In this document: positions 48,011 through 59,165 of the stretch, in pieces
Layout: each line of letters starts with the position of its first letter
How positions within the stretch are numbered: position 1 is the first letter of the stretch
Position numbers and translations under genes: made by a program
Notes under the pieces: model-generated
The model's database searches: none
What the model was told of the DNA's origin: nothing
The model's input: the letters and a program-made list of their open reading frames with translations, nothing else
NCBI GenBank assembly: GCA_005784505.1
Contig: VCAZ01000001.1
Location: forward strand, 5,890,097-5,954,096
Direction: 5' to 3'
DNA: 64,000 nt
DNA from: Bagarius yarrelli
Taxonomy: Eukaryota > Chordata > Actinopteri > Siluriformes > Sisoridae

Positions 48011-48669
48011 CCGTGGAACCATTATGCATCAAACACTAAAATAATGAGAATTATTTATCATATTATTAAATAGATTTCTGATTTTTTTTAAAGGTTTTTC
48101 TGAGCTTATGCTTTAGTGGAGTCTTTTAGATATTCCAGGCTGATGCTCTAATGATTAAAGGTACATAATGCTACATAAAGTGCAAAAACAGTTTTGTTGA
48201 CATGAAATAATGAGATATCGGGTATTAATGCGCTGACTGAATCAGCGCTGTGTTAAGCTGTCTCTGTGTATAAGTTGTGCTATCTATAAACAATGAAAAT
48301 AAATCCTGGGTTTTTTTTTGTAAAAGTATCAGTTTGTCCTTTGACAAAAAAAGGACCGTTCGTCTGCACTTGCCCTCAGCCAAGCATGTTTAGTGCCTCC
48401 AGAAGGCACTTGCTAGGCTAAAGTCTTCATCTTGAAAGGCAACTTAAAGTATAGTATATACCAACTAATTGGCAGCAACATAAAAGGGGAGAACTAAAAA
48501 AATGACAGAAGACATGCTGTGTCCCAACCCCCTTTTGAAATTTGTCGAACTGTTTTCCCAAATAAAAGGGAAACAAAGCATTCGCTCGTTAATGATGAAA
48601 GAGTTGCCCAAGTCCCCTGTTGATTGACGATCACTGAGATGTATGACACCTCTCAACTTGTCATGGAGG

Positions 48670-48820
48670 AGTTATTTGTACTCAGCTGCGATCCGTTCTG
48701 TGAGGAGAGACCAGATGTCCCGTCTTAATTAGGCCTGCAGTGATGTTTTTAATGACTTCTACCCCATTACGGGCGGAGCGCACATTGGCGAGAATGAGAG
48801 ACGAGCTCTGAATCTTCCTT
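48670..48820. promoter_or_regulatory. Candidate conserved noncoding element
   Basis: Moderately GC-rich complex sequence with CCGTCTTAATTAGGCCTGC, TTTTTAATGACTTC and CCCCATTACGGGCGG, directly beside a TG microsatellite. Confidence 0.3.
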
Positions 48821-48825
48821 CCTGT

Positions 48826-48827
<2 letters not shown>

Positions 48828-48857
<30 letters not shown>
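48828..48857. repeat. (GT)n microsatellite
   Basis: Fourteen to fifteen GT units. Confidence 0.95.
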
Positions 48858-48860
<3 letters not shown>

Positions 48861-49399
48861 TTTCCATGTGTGTACATGAACTTGATGCTGTTTGCATGAT
48901 TTCTGACACATTCAAACTTACTAAAAGGCAGAAGAAGTCCCGAGGAAAGGAAAGTTAAGCTAGGAGCTTATTCAACTAAGTAGCAATGCAACTTTTGGCA
49001 GCTGATGAAACTCCTTTTGGAGCTCGTTTTATCATCTGTGTCAAATTTCTGCATACGTGTGCGCGTGTTGTGTAATGTGTTTAATTTGCGGTGCCTAGTT
49101 GAAAGTCAGGATGATCCACGTTGGATGCCTGCTCCTTAAACAAAAGTATAATGTGCACAGGAGGAATTTAATTTCCCTCTGCTGGAATGCTCATGAGACG
49201 TACTTACACTTTCATACCTCCATAAGATCACAGACTTTCTTCACAGACAACCACAGACACAGGGAAGAGTGTCAGTTCCAAAATTGCCACTCAGTCTAAA
49301 AAGGCTCATGGAAGGCATTTGGGATGGTGAGAAGCAGATAAAATATCATCATAGCCTAGTTTAAATGATACCATCCCTTCTTATGTGTCAGTGGGATAC

Positions 49400-49510
49400 A
49401 TCTGGAGAGTAGTGTTCGAGGCTGTCAAGGTGCGAATAGGGTTATGTGTATTAGCACCTGCCTGAAGCTGAGAGCATGCAAATCACTGTGAGGTAAAGAC
49501 TGAAATGAGT
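49400..49510. promoter_or_regulatory. Candidate noncoding element with octamer site
   Basis: A perfect octamer ATGCAAAT lies at 49476-49483 within complex sequence (GTATTAGCACCTGCC). POU-factor binding is a motif-based guess. Confidence 0.25.
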
Positions 49511-49802
49511 TTCTCAAGAAACCATATTGCTTTGCTGTAATGAGAGTATAAAATGTTATTAATATTTTAGAACAAGGCCTATTTTTCATTTCTGAAACCC
49601 ACTGTGGGGCTGCTTTTCAAAGAGTTTCAGTCAAAACCCAGTGGGAGATTCAATTGACTTTAATCTTGCATTCGTTTGAAAATTTGAGCCCATTAGTTAA
49701 CTTTGCCTTTTCTATGCAGTTTTCATTGCATTTCAATGAAGCCGCTTTCCTGTGGTGTTAAAATACTAATAGTTGCTTCAAATAGTAAATGAGGGGCAGA
49801 AC

Positions 49803-49856
<54 letters not shown>
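49803..49856. repeat. Compound (GT)n(GA)n microsatellite
   Basis: Six GT units run directly into about 21 GA units. Confidence 0.96.
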
Positions 49857-49859
<3 letters not shown>

Positions 49860-50029
49860 ATCTAAAATATTTATATAAAACATCTGTGTTTTTATGGGAG
49901 TAAAAAACAGCCCATGTACAGGCCTTGGGGTAAAAGAAAAAAAAATCCAATATGCAGCTGCAAGGTACAGAAATCAAATATTTATAAATATTAATAATTT
50001 GTGGATTGAGATGCAACTGTTAAGCATTC

Positions 50030-50350
50030 CACACCAAGCCTGGCTCTTTGACAACATATCAATTGCATCCAGGTGCTGGCACTAATTGGCCGAATGCATT
50101 GTAGTTCACAGGCGAAGGGGAGGTCAGGGGACTGGCCGTAATCAAATAAAGAGAAGAGCTGAATAATTCTCTTTGAAGTGAGGCACACCTCGTGAGCAGG
50201 ACCTGCTCTAATTGCTGGCACTCAGCACGTGGCCGTTCCCCGCTGCCTGAGAAGATGAAACTCACCCCGTCTTTCCACCTGTTCCACACACCGGGACGCT
50301 GCACGGACACTAGCCTCTGGGAGAAGATTCAGCGCTCTGGCCACAATGCC
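50030..50350. promoter_or_regulatory. Candidate conserved noncoding element
   Basis: About 320 bases of complex sequence: GACAACATATCAATTGC, GGCACTAATTGGCCG, CTGGCCGTAATCAAATAA, GCTCTAATTGCTGGCACTC. Repeated CTGGCACT/TAATTG pairs occur at 50074-50090 and 50209-50222. Minus-strand open frames exist, but none resembles a protein I know. Confidence 0.4.
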
Positions 50351-51120
50351 AACTTCTAACCACTGTGTTCCACTTAGCTTTCCCCACTTTGATCGTTAAG
50401 GATCCACAAACAGGTTTGTAAAAGAATGAACACTAAAAAAAGCTTTTATAAATTGCCAACATAGTCATCATCCTATTTGCCATTTTACAGTTCGGTAAGA
50501 AACGCCATGGAGTGCTTTGATCATGAACAAGCCTTAGTAACAAATACTTTCAATCCAGATGACAGTTCCACCTGGCCAAAAGATCTCATCACCTGTACAG
50601 GAATAAAAATGATCTCTATCTGTGTGCCAGTGAGGCAACCAATATATGAGAGCTGTTTGAAAAAAAAAAGAAGGGTTTGATTCACTTTGACTTCTCTTGC
50701 TAAATAAAAGCGTCCTCTTCTAGACTCTCTGGCCCATGCGCTGGAGTTGAATAAATGAATTATGTCCTTATGCTTTTCATCACCTGATAAACAGCTCGTC
50801 TTCGCACCCAGACTCCCTATTAATGAAAAAGTAGGTCAAGAGCAGGGGATTTAAAAAGGCACAGCCAATATACCTCTTCTCTCTGCTCCTCTGATGCCTT
50901 TAAAAAAATCCTGCAGAGTAGCAACTCAACCCAGTGGTTTATCACGCTTCGAACTCAGCAGTGGCTTCAGTTAAATACACGTGAACATCAAAGGGTGCAC
51001 GTGAAGCTTGTTACTTTGGATACTTTTTAGGGCTTTTAAGCTTGTAGTCACAAAATTTGGCGCTCAGTTGCTCAAAGTGGTTAAAGTTGTACATTAGGGT
51101 GTTTCTTGAGTTTCGCAAGA

Positions 51121-51735
51121 TAATATCGTTACATCGTCTACTACTTAAGGTAATCTCGGATACTACTTACCGTAGTATCGTCTACTACTTACCGTAATAT
51201 CGTCTACTACTTATAGTAGTATTGTCTACTACTTATCATAGTATTGTCTACTACTTATCATAACAACATCTACAACTTTTCATAACATCTACAACTTATC
51301 GCAGTATTGTTTACTACTTACCGTAGTATCGTCTACTACTTATCGTAGTATTGTCTACTACTTATCGTTACATCATCTACTACTTATCGTAGTAGTGTTT
51401 ACTACTTATCGTAGTATCGTCTACTACTTATCGTAGTAGTGTTTACTACTTATTATAGTATCGTTTACTACTTATCATAGTATCGTCTACTACTTACCGT
51501 AATATCGTCTACTACTTATAGTAGTATCGTCTACTACTTATCATAACAACATCTACAACTTATCATAACAACATCTACAACTTATCGCAGTATTGTTTAC
51601 TTCTTACCGTAGTATCGTCTACTACTTACCGTAGTATCGTCTACTACTTATGGTAGTATTGTCTTCTACTTATCATTACATCATCTACTACTTATCGTAG
51701 TAGTGTTTACCACTTATCGTAGTATCGTCTACTAC
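51121..51735. repeat. 22-bp minisatellite with higher-order structure
   Basis: About 28 copies of a unit like CGTAGTATCGTCTACTACTTAC, with variants TCATAACAACATCTACAACT and GTAGTGTTTACTACTTAT. The variant order repeats. A block containing the CAACATCTACAAC and GCAGTATTGTTTAC variants occurs at about 51250-51310 and again at 51540-51600. The GCAGTATTGT starts are 286 bases apart, which is 13 units. Just to the left the same comparison gives 305, explained by one extra unit and a 3-base loss. The array ends abruptly at CTACTACTTTTTTG. Confidence 0.95.
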
Positions 51736-53509
51736 TTTTTTGTGGATTTTCTCTTGAGTTCTGTGTTTCTGAGTCCAGTGATTTGCTTTTTTTAGGAAAA
51801 CAATGATTTTTGGTTATTTGTTCTGCCAAATATTTAGACTTTTTGTCTTTTCTCAACTTGTTTTTTTCATGAGACATGTTCTATAGTATGATTGTTGCCT
51901 AAAGTTTGAGTGGACTGATACGAAATTTATAAAATTTGTAAAAAAACAATGATACATTCAATATTTTACATACTCATATTTTAGACTTAAACCTAGATAT
52001 CTCCAGTTTACAGAGTTAATAAAAGATTGTATGAACCAGAGTGAGATGCAAAACCTGATCTGACCAGACTGTAGGAAAGTACAGCGCAATGTGTTCTTAA
52101 TATCTGGATAATAAAGACAAAAATAGAAACGATGTAGACATTTTACAAATATAACTACAGCAGTCAACATTTGAAGGGGGTCATCAAATTTGTCCTAAGA
52201 CAGAATAAGTATTTTGGGGGTTCAAGGACAACTTTGATAAAAGGTTTTGTTTCATGTCAATGTTGACTAGAATATTTATTTATTTCATTACTCTTTACCT
52301 TTATGTGATATTTATCATAGTTTTAGTATATTTTTGACTGACAATTTTTATAGTATCTTTTGTTTTCTTCCTCCAATTACCTTTCAGTCAAGAATTTTTT
52401 TTCTAGTTTTTTTTGTATCTAATTAAGATACAGTGTGTTACTAAATCTGACAAATTAGAGAAAAAAATTCCCCTGTCTTGGATCAAATAGACTGACAGGT
52501 AAGGGTACTTATAGCATGCAAATTTTCTTTGTTGTCAGCTTTACAGTGTATTCTCAAATACCTTATGTGATGCTGGAGGAACTCTTGCTAGTCTAAGTTT
52601 TCGAAGGCACCTCTAAATACATAACAAGGGTCCACCTATACCAAGCCCTTGCGCTCAAGGCTATTAGTGGATCCAGTTCCAAGTCTTCTAGCATCTCCAA
52701 TAATTCCTGAAAGAATTCAAATGTAATAGCCGAATTTTACATGCAAGTACTGTCCATGAGAATCATGACTGTGTTGGGATTGGAATATGAAATTTCCTTT
52801 AGTATGTAGATGGATTATACATGCGCAAAGCCAATCGGGAGAGTTCTGTCCTGTTATACCTGAGGAATCAGTATCCTAGTTTATAACTAGTTTTTTATAT
52901 AGCTGTTGCTGTTAGTTATGAATTAGGGGAACTTTTAGTAAAAAAAACCAAAAACAACCTGCTTGACACAACATAATGGTGTATAATAATGCCCCCCCCC
53001 CCCGCCCCCATCTCTTTGCTTTTTACTGAAAAGCAGTGTTCCATTACATGACTTCTAACTAAATGTTAAAAGATACGAGTAACGGAAAGTAGACTCAGAA
53101 CACAGGAGTTAGAATGAAACAGACCAGTTTATTTCACAGGACTGACAACAGAAAATCAAAGGCTGGGTTTTAGTCTTTAGTTTGAATGAAGAACTTATAG
53201 AATACAGGATTACCCAGAACGTGAATGGCTAAGGAGTTTTTGGAAACAACTTGGAACCCTAAGAAACTCTCTTGGTAGTAGTGAGTCTGGAAGTCCGTTG
53301 AACTTTCGACGCATTGGATACTTGAGAACAAGGAGACATAAGGGTCAGTCCTTCCAACGGTGTAGACCAGACGCCGTCTGAGTGTAAGTGAGCTGCTTAA
53401 ATAGTGAGGGTGAGTGTGATTAGGGAATATGAGTCACATGTGCATGGTTAGTATTATGGGGAGTGAGAGCGGTGCACTGTGGAGGATCCTGGCATGTCCG
53501 TGAACAACA
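51736..53509. other. Gene-free stretch
   Basis: AT-rich sequence with no recognised exon. A C tract with one G lies at 52992-53009. 53020-53500 has the texture of an unidentified interspersed repeat (GACCAGTTTATTTCACAGGA, GAGGATCCTGGCATG) but I could not name it or find its ends. Confidence 0.4.
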
Positions 53510-53892
53510 CACTGCATGTTCAAAAGTGTCCAAAGTTTTGCTACGAAGTTTAAAACACACTTTGAACACAGTTTAAGCCTCTTAGTGTTGCAGCATGACA
53601 ATGCCCCTGTTCACAAAGCCTCTGGGCACCTTGAAGACATAGTATGCTATGGTTGGTGCAAACCTTACTAAACAACTTTGGGTTAAACTGGAACACCGAC
53701 TAAACCCCGGACCCTCTCACCCAACATTAGTTAGCGCCTGAATTCAATAGTCAATATTTAAGTGTAGTGAACAGTCTTTCAAGGAATGTGGAGGTTATAA
53801 CAGAAGTCAAAGTCAAACTAAATGCAAAGGATGTTTAAAAGCTACCTGTGGATGTAATGGTCAGAAATCCAAATACTTTTGTGTATAGGGTG
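53510..53892 (+). mobile_element. Tc1/mariner relic, 3' half
   Basis: Decayed transposase text includes CATGACAATGCCCCTGTTCA (the last-Asp region), AAACTGGAACACCGACTAAA and CTCTCACCCAACATTAG. The right terminus, CCAAATACTTTTGTGTATAG, is the diverged inverted counterpart of the left terminus at 11961. The left boundary is uncertain. Non-functional. Confidence 0.65.
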
Positions 53893-54160
53893 GATTTTGC
53901 TCTTTATCTTATCATGTTTGCATCTGACTTCCTACATCTACTGAAATTTACCCACCATGATATCAAAGGTAGAATCACAAATTACGAGAATATAATAAAG
54001 TCTTCTTCACATCTATTTGCAGATATGTAAATCTTGGTGTTTCTTATAATCTTGTCTCAGGGCTGTATTTGGTGTGACTAAAATCTAAACTTTACACAAA
54101 CTCTATTTGTGTATATAACAAACATTTCAGAAGAAAAAGGTTGGGCCAGGCCATATAATA

Positions 54161-54298
54161 GGGGGGAGTGGTAGTCTAGTGTTGGATGGCTAATTACAAT
54201 ATCCAGGTTTGATTCCAGCACCACCAATTTATCACTGCTGAGCCCCTGAGCAAGTTCCTCTGGATAAGGGCATCTGCTAAATGCTGCAAATGTAAATA
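54161..54298 (+). mobile_element. tRNA-derived SINE family B, internally deleted
   Basis: A head fragment (GTGTTGGATGGCTAATTAC), B box GGTTTGATTCC and TCACTGCTGAGCCCCTGAGC join directly to CTCTGGATAAGGGCATCTGC, then TAAATGCTGCAAATGTAAAT. About 45 bases before the tail are missing. Confidence 0.85.
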
Positions 54299-54325
54299 TA
54301 ATGTGTAGTTTGTAGTTTAAAATGG

Positions 54326-54612
54326 TAGGGCAGCACACGGTGGCTTAGTGGTTAGCACTGTTGCCTCACAGCAAGGAGGCCTGGGTTTGATTCCCAGCCA
54401 GGGGTCTTTCTGTGTGGAGTTTGCATGTTCTCCCCATGCTTGTGTGGGTGGTTACTCCAGTTTCCTCCCACAGTCCAAAAACATGTATGTTAGGTTGGAT
54501 TGGCAACCTGTCCAGGGTGTACCCCTTTGCCCTTGCAGAGGTGGCTGGGATGGACTCCAGCAGATCCCTGAATTAGGGAATAAGCTAGTATAGAAAATGA
54601 ATGAATGAGTTT
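54326..54612 (+). mobile_element. V-SINE-like SINE, internally deleted
   Basis: A good tRNA-like head (CGGTGGCTTAGTGGTTAGCA, B box GGGTTTGATTCC) is followed by GTGTGGAGTTTGCATGTTC and CCTCCCACAGTCC. GGTTGGATTGGCAACCTGTC then shows a deletion of some tens of bases relative to the copy at 9958. The tail is GAATGAATGAG. The 81-codon frame inside is not a gene. Confidence 0.9.
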
Positions 54613-55194
54613 AAAATGGTACTATGGCAGCTGCAGAAGAATAATCAAAGCAGGCCACCTCCAGAAGCCTTTTCTTTACAGGTTTTCCTTTATCCTATTT
54701 GTTACCACTTGTGCCTAGATAAAGTCCTCGTACTGTGTGTATTTTGTGAATAAAGGTTTTTATTTTAAAAAAGGTTCCCATTTTACAATATGATTACCCG
54801 ACCACTTTGAACTACCTGATTTCCTCAGTGCTGCAATCAGGCTACATTTTCTTCATTCATTTTTTTTTTTATTGTGCTAATCGTGGAAGTCAGCCTGTTT
54901 CCACGCAACAAGCCCCCAGATTCATCTTATGCATTACCAGTTTCCTGTCCATGAGTTATGCTTGGTATTTATTCTCTGGCTGTCTCTGCTTGTGGACAAA
55001 AAAAAAAAAAAACAAGCCGAGGAATGACACATGTGGAATCTAATACTTTAACAAGCAGGAAATATCTGTTTGAAAATTCCTCAGGAGCCAAGTCTGGTTG
55101 TGAGCATTAGAGTAGCCTCAAATGGGATGGCAGTGTGGTTGTGTGTGTGTGTGTGTGAGAGAGAGAGATTTGAGCTATTCCATCCACAGGGTGT

Positions 55195-55400
55195 TAAACC
55201 TGCAGGCCTGACAGACCTGAGGGAGAAGGAGATGAGGCACTGTTAGGACAGAATTACCGCGTGGGGTCTGTATCGAAGGCTGGCCATCTCGCCACTATCC
55301 CTGTCTGCATCCAATTTCAGCGTGAACGCTTACTGTTAAACCCCCATCAAACAGACACGAGCTGGCACAAAGAAAAACCTCATCTCCACAGGAAACTAAT
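55195..55400. promoter_or_regulatory. Candidate conserved noncoding element
   Basis: Balanced-composition complex sequence (AGAATTACCGCGTGGGG, CATCTCGCCACTATCC, AATTTCAGCGTGAACGC) within AT-rich desert. No coding or repeat signature. Confidence 0.3.
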
Positions 55401-56269
55401 CCGTCGGTGTGCGCTCTAAGCCTGTCAGGGGTTTTTTTCCATTAAAAGAAGTCATCACTCATTTTTGCCAAAGATTAAAAGCATGGTTAAATTGAGTAAA
55501 TCCTCTAAGAAAAATATTTCTGAATTTGAAATTAAACAGAAGAGCAAGGATGCCTGGAAGACGAGACATGGAAAAGGGCAGTGTGGTAGAAAAGTAATGT
55601 AATATATGTCCATGTACATGTTTGTTTCTGGTACCTTTTCTTTCTTATGGGAGCTTTATCCTTTCTTAGTGTTTGAAAAAAAAAAACAAATAGAGGCAGG
55701 TCTATGGATTTACCTTATGTTAAACATGAGCGGCCCCCTCATCCGTGACTACTGTGGAGGGGACGCGCATGTGAAATGTGTTCTCCTTATCTTTAATTGC
55801 ATCGCCACAAGCTACAAGGTATCTGAACACGGTGGGGGGGGGGGTTACTGACGGTTATAATACAGACTGGGTCAATATGCCATTCTTAAATTCACTATGC
55901 AACACGTCTCCCTTGCTGATAGTATATTTTGCTCCTGGTACAGTAAGTAGGCTATAACCTCAAATTAATTACAGTTCTCTCAACAGGGAGGTGAGAAATT
56001 GCTTTAGTTATCGTAGTCTAACTTACAGGGTTAAAGACGTTTATTCACTTGTTTGTACTGAAGGGAAAAAAAAAACTTCTCAGGATAAGTTTGAAAGTGG
56101 GATTTTTTGACACATTTCATTTTTTTTATTGGTGCAGCGTGTTTCTCAGGGAGCAATAAGTAAAGAAGACTTAAAGCAAGCTGAGAAGGATAGTACAGGG
56201 TCAGAAAAAAATGAAAGCGAAACACACAGAGCTTTAGAAAGCTGAGCTAATCGCTGTAGTGGGCTCTGA

Positions 56270-56660
56270 CTATCATCCTCTTGCTGCCATTGTTACTGGC
56301 CTTGCTGGCCTACACTGAACTCCTTAGTTGGTAATTATGTCAGCTCCAGCCTAAATGATTAATTATTTATTTTGCCGGCCTGCAGCCGGAGAGACAGCTG
56401 CCCCTGGAGTGGTCATTAATGTGCTATCTGGCCGGGCAGGGTGCGCCTCCTATGATCCCGACCCAATCTCAGATCCTAATCCAAGGAGGAAGGGGGCTGC
56501 GGGCCAGGATTTGGCTGCCTAGCTATCTCTCTCTCTATAATTGATAGGTTTTAGGCGATTATACGCTTCACGTGATTAAGATCTATAACGACGTATTGAT
56601 TCGACTGTACTGGGATTCAACCAGGAGGTGTGAGTCACCCACGGCTCCGCCCTTGCTCTG
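56270..56660. promoter_or_regulatory. Strong candidate conserved noncoding element
   Basis: This is the densest complex block of the desert. It includes GGTAATTATGTCAGC, GATTAATTATTTATTTTGCC, GGTCATTAATGTGC, CCTATGATCCCGACCC and CACGTGATTAAG. It is relatively GC-rich, free of repeats and has no plausible exon. The motif content resembles deeply conserved developmental enhancers. Conservation was not tested. Confidence 0.45.
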
Positions 56661-56678
56661 CTCTGTTTTTTGCACACT

Positions 56679-56707
56679 CTCTCTCCCTCTCTCTCTCTCT
56701 CTCTCTT
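56679..56707. repeat. (TC)n microsatellite
   Basis: CT-rich run with one CCC interruption. Confidence 0.9.
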
Positions 56708-57189
56708 TCACTTTTTTTAAGAAATGACATTCTGATGTCTGACATTAGATAAAAGTATGTGTCTAAACACATTCATCTCCCTGTGTACTGCCAAACTGCA
56801 GATGAAAGACACGGATGTTGTTTGAGTTTACACAAACATACATATTTACAGTGCATATTCCTAGTAACATGCATGTCTATCAATTTAGACGATCAGTAAA
56901 GAAGCTGGATTGGATTTTGAAGGGTAGACTAAGGACCCTGTAGGAGGGTGATTATTAATTATGATAACTGGAGGTGCTGATTTAATCCTGCAGTTGAAAG
57001 CCTGTGGGACATCAGAATATCCAGGTTCGCTGACATAAAGTCAAACAACAACAGGACAGAAAAGTTGATTAAAGCTCAGCATGAACATTATGGGGTTTTT
57101 TTTAAAAGAAAAACCTTTGATCATTAGTAATCTGAATAATCTGTACAACAGAAGTAAAATCAAGTAAAAGCAGGGAATTTATTAGGTAA

Positions 57190-57425
57190 GGGACGGTATG
57201 ATGGCACAGTGGGATGCTGCTGTGGAAAACCTGTTGGATTTCTTTTGGGTCCACTGGTTTTCTCCTACAGTGAAAAAATCATGCTAATCATGGACTGGCT
57301 ATGCTAAATTACCCCACGGTGTGGGAGCCTTGTGGTTGTTTTACCGCAGGGCGATAGGTCATCCTGGTCGTATTACCACTTTTAGTCCAACGTTTCCAGG
57401 ATAAACGTTGGTGATGAAGAAAATA
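57190..57425 (+). mobile_element. Old, highly diverged V-SINE-like copy
   Basis: The order of blocks fits the family: GGTATGATGGCACAGTGG (head), TTGGGTCCACTGGTTTTCTC and CTACAGTGAAAAAATCATG (centre), GGCTATGCTAAATTACCC, CGATAGGTCATCCTGG and a 3' end CCAGGATAAACGTTGGTGATG. Divergence is much higher than in the other copies. Confidence 0.6.
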
Positions 57426-57736
57426 CATATAATAACAAAACCAATGATGATTATGGAAAATTAGCCTTTTAAGACACTAAATGTAATGTAAAAAGATGTA
57501 AAAAGATCATGATGTACATGATGATGAATATCCATACAGACAAAATGCGGCACGGCCTAGAGGCTGAGTTAGTTAAGAAAGGCTCAACTCATCTTTCTAC
57601 CATCTTAAGCTCAAAATATGATGCAGCTTTTTATATAACTTAATTTGCCACCCCTGCTGTTGAATACACATTTGAGAATCTATCCTTGCAATTCAGTAAT
57701 AAACAGCAGGCAGGAGGCTGAAGGAATTTAGGGGTA

Positions 57737-57737
57737 C

Positions 57738-57799
<62 letters not shown>
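57737..57799. repeat. Compound (GT)n(GA)n microsatellite
   Basis: Nine to ten GT units followed by about 17 to 20 GA units with one AAAG break. Same GT-to-GA order as at 49803-49856. Confidence 0.96.
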
Positions 57800-57894
57800 T
57801 GGTGGTTGGTGAGAGGTATTAAAGAAAAGCAGACTGAAGCACTTCTAGCTCATTCTTGCATTATGGTGCATTTTCATTTTTTTTTTTTTTTTTA

Positions 57895-58160
57895 CCTCGG
57901 TCTTAATCTCCACTGAATGACTGTCATCACCCTGCGGCAGTAATTAGGAAAGGACTCTGGACAACAACAGACGAGTCGGCCTAGCTCGTCTAGAGCAGCA
58001 AATTACCTTTAGCTTATGGTAAGCAATATTCCGTGCCAGGCAACTTTTACTGCTGATTAGCAATTAGCCCAAACTACTGGCAGCTGAAGAGCTAATGTTT
58101 AATTTGCTTCTCTAATGATATACGCTGGTCTGGCATATGCAGACTGGGAGAGGAAGACAG
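57895..58160. promoter_or_regulatory. Strong candidate conserved noncoding element
   Basis: Complex TAAT-rich block: GGCAGTAATTAGG, GAGCAGCAAATTACC, GCTGATTAGCAATTAGCCC, GAGCTAATGTTTAATTTGC, CTCTAATGATATACGC. Homeodomain-type cores recur about every 20 to 30 bases. No coding frame or repeat. Confidence 0.45.
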
Positions 58161-58984
58161 GAGGTTTAAAACGTATGGATTTCTTCTTTATTCCTTTTCT
58201 TTTACAGCCTGACAGGCCTGCAGGTAGGAAACACATGGAATTTCTTTAGGATTAGTAAAGCATGTTCTTTAGAGAAAAGTAATGTGCATTAAAGATTCAC
58301 TTTTAGACCTAGAAAACATGTAATCCATTTTATTCTTACTATTAATAATAAAATGACTTAAAAGGAAAAACAAAAAACGGCATTTCTTAGTGTTTCTTTA
58401 AACCATTAGGGCTTTTTTCACTTTCTAAAAAGATTCAGTGGTTTTATGTGGAACTCACTCTATCGGGACTTTCTGTTGTTAAATGTGGATTGCCCTACAT
58501 GGATACCCGAATAATTTTTCAAGAACATTTTTTTTGTCCAAGACTGCTTTTTTTTTTGCTACTGGATAAACACACTGAATGTAACATTGCTTCTGTATTA
58601 ATGACGACATTCATATGCTCATCTAAGGACTTTTAATCCCAATATGCTCAGAAGGAACATTGTTTTCATAGTTCTGGCTTTTTTAGTTTCCAAAAAAAAA
58701 ACGGAATTATTAATGCTACAGCATATAAAAACACTCCGGATCATTTTGAGCTTTCAATTTTGTGCCGTGATTTAGGGTAGACCCTTCTGAAGTACTTCAA
58801 CAAGCATTCCTACTTACACATATTTTCTTAATTAGCCTGTATTTTACCAGATAATCCATGAAATCTTTTGTTTCCAACAATTGAGAGCATCGCCATTCAT
58901 TCATCTTTAATAACCGCTTTATCCTTATATGATTTAGTGTGGACTATTGTTAAACACCCTTAATGGGGCCTTGTCTGGTTAGTC
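58161..58984. other. Gene-free stretch, nothing recognised
   Basis: AT-rich sequence. A small ATTCATTCATCTTTAATAACCG piece at 58896-58918 resembles a SINE tail remnant but is too short to assign. Confidence 0.4.
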
Positions 58985-59165
58985 TGGTAATGATCCTACA
59001 ATGTTGTGCACGATATAGGAAAAAATTGGGGTACAGTCGATGTTCGGTTCATCCCAATTGTGTTCTGTGGAGTTGAGATCGAGGCTCTGTACTTTGTAGA
59101 CAACTTTGTGCTTCCAATTTTGTGTCAACAATTTGGAAAAGACACACTTTTGGTCATATACTGTA
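58985..59165 (-). mobile_element. Tc1/mariner relic, terminal fragment
   Basis: Minus-strand transposase text is recognisable in the plus-strand string TTCATCCCAATTGTGTTCTG, then GGAGTTGAGATCGAGGCTCT. The end ACACACTTTTGGTCATATAC, TGTA near 59163 is a diverged copy of the terminus seen at 11961 and 53892. The left end is lost. Confidence 0.5.

Larger units (their letters stand above)
46964..51120. other. Gene-free stretch rich in candidate regulatory blocks
   Basis: No exon is recognisable. Candidate noncoding elements are listed separately at 47225-47400, 47825-48010, 48670-48820, 49400-49510 and 50030-50350. 49095-49215 and 50690-50830 are further complex segments with weaker appeal. Microsatellites lie at 48828-48857 and 49803-49856. 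Confidence 0.45.
54613..57189. other. Gene-free stretch with regulatory-looking blocks
   Basis: No exon is recognised. Simple tracts lie at 54997-55012 (A), 55138-55168 (GT/GA) and 55831-55843 (G). 55195-55400 and 56270-56660 are complex blocks. Confidence 0.45.

Noticed and set aside
51121..51735. CRISPR-like array
   Set aside because: Units are directly adjacent without unique spacers, and the host is a vertebrate; it is a minisatellite.
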